Shown here one piece after another: positions 7,861 to 16,721 of a DNA stretch of 64,000 nt. Both the position numbers and the translations under genes were made by a program. How positions within the stretch are numbered: the first letter of the stretch is position 1; every line of letters starts with the position of its first letter. Below the pieces are notes generated by a model that saw nothing but the letters and a program-made list of their open reading frames with translations, was not told the origin of the DNA and searched no databases. This stretch comes from JAGTVG01 sp964543195 (GTDB lineage: Bacteria > Bacteroidota > Bacteroidia > Cytophagales > Cyclobacteriaceae): positions 1 to 64,000 of the forward strand of contig CAZIXF010000006.1 of the NCBI GenBank assembly GCA_964543195.1. The letters run 5' to 3'.

Positions 7861-10113
7861 ATGTCGAAATTCACACCCCATATCCAATTGATTCTCGTGA
7901 TTACATTGACCTTCTCACTTCATTCGATTTCTCAACCTGTTTACCTGAGTGATCTCCCGTTGGGTTTTATAGCCAATGAATTCGGCCCGCCCAATAAGGA
8001 TCGCTCCTTCGAAATGAATCCAATCAACATTGAAGGAGAGCTGTTTGAAAAAGGATTGGGTGTGCATGCACCTTCTTCTATCTGCATCAACATCAATGGC
8101 CGGGGAAACCAGTTGATGGCTGTGATCGGCATGGATGATGAGATTGATCCGGCCCCTGAAACCGTTTTCAATAAGGACCTGCTTCACTATTCGGGCAGCG
8201 AACAACCGAGGGTGAGGTTTCATGTAACCGGAGATGGCACCTATCTTTTTTCCAGTGACTGGTTTACTCCACATACGGCACCTACCCCTGTAACGGTGGA
8301 TATCAATTCGGTGAATAAAGTCTGCCTGATCGTGGAACCCGGCCCTTCCGGTCCGGAAGATACACATGCCAACTGGGCTGAAGCCCGCATATCCCTCAAA
8401 GAAGAAATAAATACGGAAGCATTCACACTCTATAGTTATCCTTCCGGGATCCTGGTCAATCATTCAGGTTATATCCCTGCTTCCACCAAATTATTCAGAA
8501 TGGCCGGTATCAGCCAGCCCGGCAAGTTTTCGGTGATAGGTCTTGACGATGGAGAAGAAGCCCATTCCGGAGACCTGGTCATAAAAGAAGGAGACTGGGG
8601 AATAGTTGGGATCGGCGATTTCACATCCCTGCGAAAACCCGGAAATTATTATATAAAATATGGAAATAAGACGTCCATTCCTTTTGAAATTCATTCGTTG
8701 AATTATATGAATGATCTTGAACAGCATTTCAACTGGTTTCTATGGCAGCGATGCGGCGACCCCTACAATGGATGGGAACGTGGTCAGCATCTGGATGATG
8801 GAATCCGTTTGGATAATCATGAGCACCAGGACGTAACCGGGGGCTGGCATGATGCGGCAGACCTGAGAAAATGGGGTATGACCATCAACGGGCTCTGGTC
8901 GCTAAGTGAAATCTACCTGACCATGATGTCGGATGAAATACCGGAATTCAGCGGCAAAAGGGATATGATCCTGCAGCTTAAAGATGAAATAGCCTGGGGC
9001 AATAAATATTTTCAGGCCATGCAGGAACCGGCCGGATACCTGATGAACCAGATAGGAGGCGATGTATATGAACACGGCGACAATAACCGGTTTACCGATA
9101 ATATTATAAGATCCCCCGATGACCGGTGGATCGTGACCACACCCAATGCCCCGGTTTTTCAATTCATGTTCATCATCTCCCAGTGCAATATTGCTCTGGC
9201 GGATCAACTCAGGCCGGAAAACCCTTATGTCGAGAAGGCCAAAAGGTGTTTCGACTGGGCCATGGAAAATAAGATCGTATCGAACATCCATGAACTGGGG
9301 GCTGCCCTTACCGCAGCACTTAAACTCCATAAAGCGACCGGAGAAAAAAAATACCTGGAAGCAGCGAAGGATTATCTTGTCACTTTACTTGAAAGGCAGA
9401 ATTTATCTCATCGCCCCATGTATGGGTTTATAGGTTCCTGGGAATCCGGTTCAGATCCTTCAGAAAAGAATTTCCCAACCGGCAATCATTCCTACCATCT
9501 TATAACTCCGTATTTTCCGGTCTGGTCTATCGTGGAGTCGATTCGCCTGATTGAGGATACTGATCTGGAAAAAGCTGCCAGGCAAGCTTTTAATACTTAT
9601 GTTGAACATTTCATAGAATTTTTTGATAAAAGAAGCAGTTATGGAATAGTGCCCATGGCCTTGTATCCCGAAGATCCGGGAGGTAACCGGAAAGCGGGTG
9701 ATTATTATTACCGGTGGTGTTACGTAAACCGGGAAGACGGACAATGGTGGAATGGAATTAACCCCCGTATCGGATATATGGGTGCCATACTGGTCCGGGG
9801 TGGAATGCTGACCGGTAACTCAAAAGCCATTGAGATCGGGCAACAGTAGATCGATTTTATATATGGCTGCAATCCGTTTAATGCAAGCACGGTAACCGGC
9901 ATCGGTTTTAATCAGCCTGAATATTTTAAGTCCAGCGAATTCGTACCCTATACCCCCCTGATCGATGGGGCGGTTATGGCCGGCATCGGATCTTCCAATG
10001 AAGACCTGCCTGTTTTATTGCCGGAGTGGTGGCAAACTACCGAATACTGGATGGAAGCCGTTTCCGGAACGATCATGTTGTTGAATGAACTGAACCGTTA
10101 TGAATTCAGGTAA
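7861..10113 (+). pseudogene. NPCBM-GH9 glycoside hydrolase interrupted by an in-frame TAG
   Basis: Exported cellulase-type protein read in a single frame from 7861 to TAA at 10111-10113, except for one TAG at 9847-9849. Order: signal peptide (MSKFTPHIQLILV...), NPCBM-like galactose-binding domain (about residues 25-185, with GLGVHAPSSI), CelD-type N-terminal Ig domain (about 205-290), then GH9 with GGWHDAADLRKWG, where the aspartates supply the catalytic base. After the TAG the frame continues as IDFIYGCNPFNASTVTGIG and TTEYWMEAVSG, which is clearly the normal GH9 C-terminus. The segment after the stop holds the expected catalytic acid glutamate, so the truncated product should be inactive unless TAG is read through. 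The start at 7861 is preferred over an upstream ATG at 7807 because the signal peptide begins there. Confidence 0.85.
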
Positions 10114-10250
10114 TTCTCCTTGTTTTTTGTACCTTGGGGGCTAAAAAAACTGTGATTCTCCGTGTTTTTATGCCTTGGAGGGTTAAAAAAAACCGTGATT
10201 TTACCTGCGTTAGGGCCCTAGTGTTTTAGTGCCTTAGTGTCCTAGTGGTT
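10113..10250 (+). repeat. 43-bp tandem duplication and octamer repeats downstream of GH9
   Basis: Two related copies, 10113-10154 and 10155-10197, share ATTCTCC(T/G)TGTTTTT, CCTTGG and a run of A. They are followed by octamers ending in AGTG: CCCTAGTG, TTTTAGTG, CCTTAGTG, TCCTAGTG (about 10216-10247). The block starts at the GH9 stop codon. The phrase GTGCCTT(A/C)GTG also occurs, in reverse, inside the MITE-like copy at 27921-28040. Confidence 0.7.
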
Positions 10251-10445
10251 AAAATATTAATATTGAAGTAAAAAATTTGCTAAAATCGGACTATCCACCA
10301 CCAAAGGAAGTGGCATTAACCCCGATTTTTGCCTTGCACCGCAAATTTTTTTCAGGCGCACACGCCTTTCGGGCAAAGCCCCGCAAGAACATGGCCACGC
10401 CCTAAGGACGTGGGTTTTTAATTTAAACTAAATTTATAAAAAAAC
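10114..10445. other. Intergenic region between GH9 and GH18
   Basis: 332 bases without a gene. The left part is the tandem-repeat block. The right part is GC-richer and contains several short hairpins, for instance CCAC...GTGG near 10290-10310, TTGC-ACC-GCAA followed by a T run near 10335, and the terminator-like structure at 10395-10419. No ORF is supported. Confidence 0.5.
10395..10419 (+). terminator. Terminator-like hairpin with T run
   Basis: CCACG (10395-10399) pairs with CGTGG (10409-10413) across a C/A mismatch, with CCT-A-AGG inside, followed by G and five T. It lies about 280 bp past the GH9 stop and only 27 bp before the GH18 start. It could end the GH9 transcript or attenuate the downstream genes. 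Confidence 0.5.
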
Positions 10446-11642
10446 ATGACTATGAAAACAAACTGGATGACCATTGCCACGGTTTTTATCATTATTGTCG
10501 GCTTTCTGGCCTCGTGTGATCAACCCCGCCAGGAAACACAAAAAGAGGAACTTGCCGTGATGGCCTATTACGTGCCTCCGGGCCATAATTACCGGCCCCA
10601 GGATCTGCCCTTTGATCAATTGAGCCATGTTATATTTTCTTTCACCGAAGTGATCGACAATGAAATGAAATTCGTCCGGGAGGAGTCGTCTGAGAAGCTC
10701 CGGTTGCTCGTGGATCAGAAAGAAAACCACCCCCATGTTAAAATGATGATCGCCTGTGGAGGCTGGGGAGGTTCGGGAGGCTTTTCTGAAATGGCGAATT
10801 CCATCGATACCAGGCAGCAGTTTGTTGAAAGTGCGGTGCAGTTTCTTCTTGACTATGACCTGGACGGCCTCGATATCGACTGGGAATACCCGGGCATGAG
10901 AGGGGCGGGAAACCCCTATATACCCGAAGATAAAGAAAATTTTACCGCGTTGATGAAAGAGTTGCGTGAAGCAATGGATCGTACGGGAAAAGACCTGACG
11001 CTCACCTTTGCTTCAGCCGGCTGGCAACGGTACTATGACCATGTAGAACTGGTGGAAGTAATGAAATATGCGGATTATATGAATGTGATGACCTATGATC
11101 TGGTGGGAGGCGGATCACCGTATACGGCTCATCATACTAATCTGGGATGGATAAAGCCCGAACATGTAGAAAACACACCGGCATTTGAGATGATGGAAGA
11201 ACGGGGCCGGCCCTTTGTACCACGGTCTGCGGGAAAGATCATAGATTTTTGTATAGGTCAAGGTGTGGATCCGGCACAGATCGTGATCGGTGCCGCATTT
11301 TACGGGCGGGCCTGGCAGGGCGTACCCCCTCAGAATAATGGATTATATCAGAAAAATGAAGGTGTATGGATCGGCTGGGCACCCTATTCGGATATCAGGG
11401 AAAAATACGAAGGAAAGAACGGATTTAAAAGGCACTGGGATGAGGTGGCCAAGGCACCCTATCTTTATAATCCACAGGACAGCGTGTTTATTTCTTATGA
11501 GGATACGATGTCAGTAAAACTGAAAACACAATATGCTGAAAACACGGGCCTGGGGGGAATCATGTTCTGGCAACTTCGACTGGATACCCCGGACGATGGG
11601 CTGGTGGATGCCATTTATACAGAAAAGAATAAAATGGATTAA
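10446..11642 (+). CDS. GH18 chitinase-like lipoprotein
   Basis: 398-residue glycoside hydrolase family 18 protein. The N-terminus has a lipoprotein signal ending in FLASC, so it is probably membrane-anchored. The barrel has the complete catalytic signature DGLDIDWEYPG, with Glu147 as the proton donor. Further GH18 landmarks are CGGWGGSGGFS, VMTYDLVGG and GAAFYGRAW. Such enzymes hydrolyse chitin or related beta-1,4-GlcNAc polymers by substrate-assisted catalysis. A single-domain enzyme without a visible binding module is more likely to act on oligomers or cell-wall-derived glycans than on crystalline chitin; that is inference. It heads a plus-strand run with DUF6807, GH9 and GH10. A second ATG two codons in could also be the start. 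Confidence 0.9.
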   Translation: MTMKTNWMTIATVFIIIVGFLASCDQPRQETQKEELAVMAYYVPPGHNYRPQDLPFDQLSHVIFSFTEVIDNEMKFVREESSEKLRLLVDQKENHPHVKMMIACGGWGGSGGFSEMANSIDTRQQFVESAVQFLLDYDLDGLDIDWEYPGMRGAGNPYIPEDKENFTALMKELREAMDRTGKDLTLTFASAGWQRYYDHVELVEVMKYADYMNVMTYDLVGGGSPYTAHHTNLGWIKPEHVENTPAFEMMEERGRPFVPRSAGKIIDFCIGQGVDPAQIVIGAAFYGRAWQGVPPQNNGLYQKNEGVWIGWAPYSDIREKYEGKNGFKRHWDEVAKAPYLYNPQDSVFISYEDTMSVKLKTQYAENTGLGGIMFWQLRLDTPDDGLVDAIYTEKNKMD

Positions 11643-11732
11643 GATTACCTTTGTGATTTCCAGGGAATGCAAATATGCGATTCACCTACCCTGAAATCAT
11701 GGATGGATTTTCGATTATTAATTTAAAAAAAC

Positions 11733-12680
11733 ATGCAAAAACAGTTGATTCTATTGATGGTCCTTCTGATATCAGGACACCTGATCACTGCTCAAAAATT
11801 TGAATTTCAGGATAAGAAAGAAGGTGTTCTGCTTACCTGGGGTGACCGGGAAATCTATTTTTACCAGGCAGAGATGAAATCACAGAATGGCCGATATGCC
11901 CGGGCTAATTATATCCATCCCCTTTATGGCATTAACGGAGAGATCCTTACCGAAGACTTCCCTGAAGATCATCTTCACCACCGGGGAATTTTCTGGGCCT
12001 GGCACCAGTTTTACGTGAATAATGAAAAAGTGGGCGATCCGTGGTCCTGTCAGGATATTTCCTGGGAGGTCAGGGATGTGGAACATACCGTTTCCAGGGA
12101 GGAAGCCACCTTGAAAACCGAACTGTTCTGGATGGGCCAACTGTCCGGTGATCCATCACCGTCTTCAGGACAGGAAAAACTTCTGAAAGAAAATACTACG
12201 ATAAAATGTCGCCGCTTTTCCGGTCAGCATTATGAGTTCGATTTTGAGATTGAATTAACTGCCCTGCATGAAGGCACAAAACTGGGTGGCTCGGAAGACG
12301 AAAAGGGATATGGCGGGTTTTCAGCACGGATCATTTTACCGGAAGATCTTTCTTTTTATGGTAAAAACGGAAAAGTTGTCCCGAAAAACACGGCCGTACA
12401 GGCAGAAGGGTGGATCAATATACAGGGTACTTTCGATCCGGCTCAAAACAATCAGTCTGCCATAACCATTATGTATGATCCCAAAGCACAAAAGCACTTC
12501 CATGGTTGGATCCTTCGCTCTGAGGGCAGTATGCAGAATGCCGCTTATCCCGGCAGGGAACCTGTTGCCATTGAAAAAGGTTCTACGCTGACCTTGCGTT
12601 ATAAGCTGGTCCTTCATCCGGATAGCTGGTCCCGGGAAAAGATCGAAAATATTTACAATAAGTTTTTGACTATTTTTTAA
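11733..12680 (+). CDS. DUF6807 (PmoA-like) exported protein
   Basis: 315 residues with a Sec signal peptide ending about residue 20 (HLITAQ). Family signatures are YIHPLYGINGEILTEDFPED followed by HLHHRGIFWAWHQFYV, and a late HGWILRSEG segment. This family is annotated as DUF6807 or, misleadingly, methane oxygenase PmoA; there is no link to methane oxidation here. The histidine cluster suggests metal or ligand binding, but the reaction is not established to my knowledge. It sits between GH18 and GH9 genes on the same strand (90 and 72 bp gaps), suggesting a role in processing released sugars. Confidence 0.75.
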   Translation: MQKQLILLMVLLISGHLITAQKFEFQDKKEGVLLTWGDREIYFYQAEMKSQNGRYARANYIHPLYGINGEILTEDFPEDHLHHRGIFWAWHQFYVNNEKVGDPWSCQDISWEVRDVEHTVSREEATLKTELFWMGQLSGDPSPSSGQEKLLKENTTIKCRRFSGQHYEFDFEIELTALHEGTKLGGSEDEKGYGGFSARIILPEDLSFYGKNGKVVPKNTAVQAEGWINIQGTFDPAQNNQSAITIMYDPKAQKHFHGWILRSEGSMQNAAYPGREPVAIEKGSTLTLRYKLVLHPDSWSREKIENIYNKFLTIF

Positions 12681-12752
12681 CTGATATCGTCAAAAATCAT
12701 TTTTTTTGAGTAGTTATGCGTGAATTTTTATTTAATTAAATACCGAAATAAA

Positions 12753-15224
12753 ATGAAATACAAGAACATCACTTTTTTATTCTTATCTTTTCTTATCCTT
12801 CAAACTTCATTTGCACAAGAAGAGCTGAAGCTGAACGACCTGGAATATTTTGAAATGCCGGGCCTGAATGTGACTTTTTTCAGTGATTATTATCCGGAAG
12901 GGCATCAGTCTGGTGTGACCATCATTCAGCACGGCATGAGAGTGGCCGCCAATGGTGATCTCAGGCTGGAAGCGTCACCCGGTCAATGGTCACCGGTGCC
13001 AAAAGGCGGCAAAAGAACGGTTCATGAAGAAGAACAATCCATCACCCAGACCCTCTGGTATCCGGATTCCAGTAAAAACAGGAAAGGATTCAATCCTGTG
13101 ATCTATCCTGACCTCAGATTCACTTATGAAGTAAAAGTCGAAGCACTGGAAGGGAGTTCTTTCAAGGTAACGGTTGACTTTGAAGAGCCTATTCCTCACG
13201 AGTGGACCGGAAAGATCGGATTTAACCTTGAATTATTCCCAGGAGACCTGTTTGGAAAATCTTTTCTGATGGATGGAGAGTCGGTTTTATTTCCCATACA
13301 GCCCAACGGGCCCATCGTAAAACATAACAAAGAATATCTTGCCGTGCCCCTTGCCACAGGCAACCAACTGGTTATCGCCCCGGAAAGTGATAAGCAACGT
13401 GTAAAAATTGAAACCAAAGCTGCTTCACTCGAATTATGGGATGGCAGAGCCAATCATAATAATGGATGGTTTATAGTCCGCAGCATAGTTCCTCCCAATA
13501 CGACGGACAACGCCATTGAATGGGTCATCACTCCCCATGTGATCGACGGATGGGAATATACACCGGTTATCCATGTTTCTCAATTCGGCTATCATACCGA
13601 TCAGGAAAAAAAGGTGCTCATCGAGCAGGATAAGAGCGATGCCGAAACCAGCCCCATTACCATTTACCGGTTAAATGAACATGGCCGGGAAGCAGTGAAA
13701 TCGGGCCACCCTGAATACTGGGGTCAATTCCTGAGGTATAATTACCTGCAGTTTGATTTCAGTGATGTCGACGAGGGCATGTATGTTATCGGCTACCGGG
13801 ATTATGAATCCAATCCGTTCCGTGTCGCTAACGATGTATTTGAAAGGCATGCCTGGCAGCCGACGCTCGAATATTATCTGCCTGTCCAGATGTGCCATAT
13901 GCGCATCAATGAAAAATACCGGGTATGGCATGGCGCCTGCCATCTCGATGATGCCCTGATGGCACCTACCGATCACAACCACTTCGACGGTTATATACAA
14001 GGGGCCTCGACCCTTACAAAATATGAATCCATGGAACATGTACCGGGATTGAATAAAGGCGGTTGGCATGATGCCGGTGATTACGATCTGCGTGTGGAAT
14101 CGCAGATCGGGACTGTATTGATGCTCGCTCTTATGGTCGAAGAATTTGGACTCGATTATGATGCCACACTCATTGACCAGGAAAACAGGCTGGTGGAGAT
14201 CCATGTGCCGGACGGAAAGTCGGATGCCCTGCAGCAAATAGAGCACGGCCTGCTTACCGTGCTGGGCGGCTACAGGGCCCTCGGCAGGTTATACCGCGGC
14301 ATCATTTGTCAGGATCTCAGACAATATGTGCTTCTTGGTGACGGCTCAACAATGACAGACAACCTGGTTTATAATCCCGCGCTTGGCAAGAATGAAGTGG
14401 TTGACAGGCAATCCGGTGCAAATGATGACCGGTATGTATTCACGGAAGAGAATCCACGGCGGGAGCTTTATGTGGCTGCCGGGCTGGCGGCCGCTTCCCG
14501 TGTGCTGAAAGAATCCAATCCGGATCTGTCCGAAGAATGCCTGACAGTGGCACGCTCGCTTTACGATCGTAACCGCGAAACGGATAGACCCGGATCGAAA
14601 ATACAGGCGCTTGCCGAACTGATCCTGACCACGGATGATCCTTCCCTGAAATCCGAGTTGACCGGTATGAAAGATGTGGTCATAGAAAATATCGGCAGAA
14701 GCGGCTGGGTACTGGGAAGAGTAATGGAAAGGATTGATGATTCAAACTTCAAATCGGATATTTCTGATGCCGTGGCCGATTACCAGGAGCAACTGAGGGA
14801 AGAAGCAAAAAATTCACCTTTCGGGGTGCCCTATGAACCGAATATCTGGGGTGCAGGATGGACCATCCAGCGATTTGGTGTTCATCAGTACTTTTTTTAT
14901 AAAGGCTGGCCGGAACATACCTCTCAGGATTTTTTCCTGAATGCCCTTAATTTTGTACTTGGGGTTCATCCCGGTGAAAACACCTCCTCCTTTGCCTCGG
15001 GTGTAGGTTCAAGATCGGTAACAGTCGCTTATGGTGTCAACCGGGCCGACTGGTCATTTATACCCGGTGGTGTGGCTTCAGGAACTGCGCTTATCCGTCC
15101 TGACCTTCCGGAAATGAAAATCTGGCCGTTTTTTTGGCAGCAGACCGAGTACGTGATGGGAGGCGGCGCGACGAATTATATGTTTCTTGCCCTTGCGGCT
15201 GAAAATCACTTTAAAAAAGAATAA
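12753..15224 (+). CDS. GH9 glycoside hydrolase with N-terminal accessory domain
   Basis: About 823 residues from the ATG at 12753, chosen because the signal peptide (MKYKNITFLFLSFLILQTSFAQ) starts there; the frame is open further upstream. Residues about 25-260 form a beta-rich domain I cannot name, followed by a CelD_N Ig-like domain (starting VIHVSQFGYH). The GH9 (alpha/alpha)6 barrel has GGWHDAGDYD near residue 437 and WQQTEYVMGGG near 797 (catalytic acid). The segment HPGENTSSFASGVG replaces the usual NP-x-G-x-SYVTGFG. The same architecture occurs in the two genes at 35021-39996, so this is one paralogue family. Likely an endo- or exo-beta-glucanase. It lies 72 bp after DUF6807 and 30 bp before GH10, probably co-transcribed. 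Confidence 0.9.
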   Translation: MKYKNITFLFLSFLILQTSFAQEELKLNDLEYFEMPGLNVTFFSDYYPEGHQSGVTIIQHGMRVAANGDLRLEASPGQWSPVPKGGKRTVHEEEQSITQTLWYPDSSKNRKGFNPVIYPDLRFTYEVKVEALEGSSFKVTVDFEEPIPHEWTGKIGFNLELFPGDLFGKSFLMDGESVLFPIQPNGPIVKHNKEYLAVPLATGNQLVIAPESDKQRVKIETKAASLELWDGRANHNNGWFIVRSIVPPNTTDNAIEWVITPHVIDGWEYTPVIHVSQFGYHTDQEKKVLIEQDKSDAETSPITIYRLNEHGREAVKSGHPEYWGQFLRYNYLQFDFSDVDEGMYVIGYRDYESNPFRVANDVFERHAWQPTLEYYLPVQMCHMRINEKYRVWHGACHLDDALMAPTDHNHFDGYIQGASTLTKYESMEHVPGLNKGGWHDAGDYDLRVESQIGTVLMLALMVEEFGLDYDATLIDQENRLVEIHVPDGKSDALQQIEHGLLTVLGGYRALGRLYRGIICQDLRQYVLLGDGSTMTDNLVYNPALGKNEVVDRQSGANDDRYVFTEENPRRELYVAAGLAAASRVLKESNPDLSEECLTVARSLYDRNRETDRPGSKIQALAELILTTDDPSLKSELTGMKDVVIENIGRSGWVLGRVMERIDDSNFKSDISDAVADYQEQLREEAKNSPFGVPYEPNIWGAGWTIQRFGVHQYFFYKGWPEHTSQDFFLNALNFVLGVHPGENTSSFASGVGSRSVTVAYGVNRADWSFIPGGVASGTALIRPDLPEMKIWPFFWQQTEYVMGGGATNYMFLALAAENHFKKE

Positions 15225-15254
15225 TCGTAAGTCTAATAATTAATAACTATTCCC

Positions 15255-16625
15255 ATGGATTTTTTATCAAATAAGATTTATCAAAAAATGCTGCTAATTG
15301 CTGTCATGACCGGATTGGTATTGCCACTTCGAGTTGTCTATGGTCAGGATGTAAAGGAGGTTGAAGAACGCCTGATGCGTCGGGCAGAAGAGAATATTGA
15401 AAAATACAGGAAGGGGGATGCGGAGATCCGGTTCAAGACACAGGACGGCACGGCCTTATCAGGTGCCCGCGTCGAGATCATCCAACAATCGCATGACTTT
15501 CTGTTTGGCTGCATCATCTTTCCACTGATCTGGGAAGAGAATGTTTACCGTCCGGACCTTTATAAGTCCCGGTTCCGGAAAATTTTCAATATGGCCATAT
15601 TTCCCTTTTACTGGCCTGCATATGAATCCCTGCAGGGACAGGAAGAATGGCAGAGCCTGATGCCCACGCTGGAATGGTGCCACGCCAACGGGATCACTCC
15701 CAAAGGTCATCCTTTAGTATGGTCCTGTGAAACCGGTATGCCTGATTGGTTAAAAAATTATACACCCGATCAGATCTCAGCCTTATCCAGGGCCCGGGTA
15801 ATGAATATTACCGGGGGATACAGGGATCTGATAGGCATATGGGATGTAGTGAATGAACCGGTCAACCTGAAGACCTGGGAAAACAAGATCAGCGACCTGG
15901 ATGATGTCGATGACTGGGGACATGAAGAGCCCATACCCGGGGTAGCCGATTATGTGGAAGATGCACTTCTATGGGCCCAGGCGGGAAATCCCGGATCTAC
16001 GCTCATGATCAATGAATACCGAACCATTGCCGATGAAACGGTCAGGGAACGATATGATAAACTGATCACTGAACTGCTGAATAGAGATGCACCGTTAAAA
16101 GGAATAGGGATCCAGGCTCATGAACCGCGTCAGGAATGGTTTCCTCCCCAGGAAGTATGGAAAACTTTTGAGCTCTATTCCAGGCATGGACTTCCAATCC
16201 ATATTACCGAGCTGCATCCACAGTCCTCCGGTGTGGACATCACCGGTGGCTGGCGTGAAGGCCAGTGGACCCCTGAAGCACAGACCGAATTCACCCGGCA
16301 GTTTTTAACACTCTGTTTTGGTCATCCATCGGTAGCTTCTGTTAACTGGTGGGGTTTTTCTGACAGGAATATATGGTTGCCTGGCGGTGGTCTGCTGGAT
16401 GAGGATTATTCGCCAAAGCCTGTTTATGAAATGCTGGACAAGCTGATCAATGAGGAATGGCATACAGATATGAAGGGTGGTCTGAATAACAAGGGCAGCC
16501 TGTCTTTCCGGGGCTTTTTCGGTGATTATCATATCAAACTCACCACCCCTGATGGTAAAACACATACATATAATGTTTCTCTAAGGAAAGATGAAGCCAA
16601 TGAATGGGAGTTTACTGTGGATTAA
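15255..16625 (+). CDS. GH10 endo-beta-1,4-xylanase
   Basis: 456 residues with an N-terminal signal peptide (ending near VVYGQD). GH10 motifs are clear: GHPLVW, DVVNEP with acid/base Glu201, and ITELHP with nucleophile Glu319, then NWWGFSD. Family members hydrolyse internal beta-1,4 bonds of xylan. A leader segment of about 80 residues before the barrel (EIRFKTQDGTALSGARVEI) is a small beta domain often found in related exported GH10 proteins, and a C-terminal beta extension follows the barrel. It is the last gene of the GH18-DUF6807-GH9-GH10 run and is followed by a strong inverted repeat. Confidence 0.93.
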   Translation: MDFLSNKIYQKMLLIAVMTGLVLPLRVVYGQDVKEVEERLMRRAEENIEKYRKGDAEIRFKTQDGTALSGARVEIIQQSHDFLFGCIIFPLIWEENVYRPDLYKSRFRKIFNMAIFPFYWPAYESLQGQEEWQSLMPTLEWCHANGITPKGHPLVWSCETGMPDWLKNYTPDQISALSRARVMNITGGYRDLIGIWDVVNEPVNLKTWENKISDLDDVDDWGHEEPIPGVADYVEDALLWAQAGNPGSTLMINEYRTIADETVRERYDKLITELLNRDAPLKGIGIQAHEPRQEWFPPQEVWKTFELYSRHGLPIHITELHPQSSGVDITGGWREGQWTPEAQTEFTRQFLTLCFGHPSVASVNWWGFSDRNIWLPGGGLLDEDYSPKPVYEMLDKLINEEWHTDMKGGLNNKGSLSFRGFFGDYHIKLTTPDGKTHTYNVSLRKDEANEWEFTVD

Positions 16626-16644
16626 AATGTGTTGATTTTCCTGA

Positions 16645-16713
16645 GATAATATTCATCGTATGACTTAAAGTCATGCGATGAATTAGGCGAAGAGTCATGC
16701 GATGAATATTATC
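16645..16713. terminator. Large inverted repeat with two alternative right arms
   Basis: The left arm (16645-16666) pairs almost perfectly with 16692-16713. Its inner part, ATTCATCGTATGACTT, can instead pair with the adjacent AAGTCATGCGATGAAT (about 16668-16683). Two mutually exclusive hairpins are therefore possible in the gap between the convergent GH10 and serine hydrolase genes, where a bidirectional terminator is expected. No strong T tract follows on either strand. Confidence 0.6.
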
Positions 16714-16721
16714 GCAATACA

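Noticed and set aside
11733..12680. Methane monooxygenase subunit PmoA
   Set aside because: The family name is a historical mislabel. The protein is soluble and exported with no membrane helices or other methane oxidation genes nearby.
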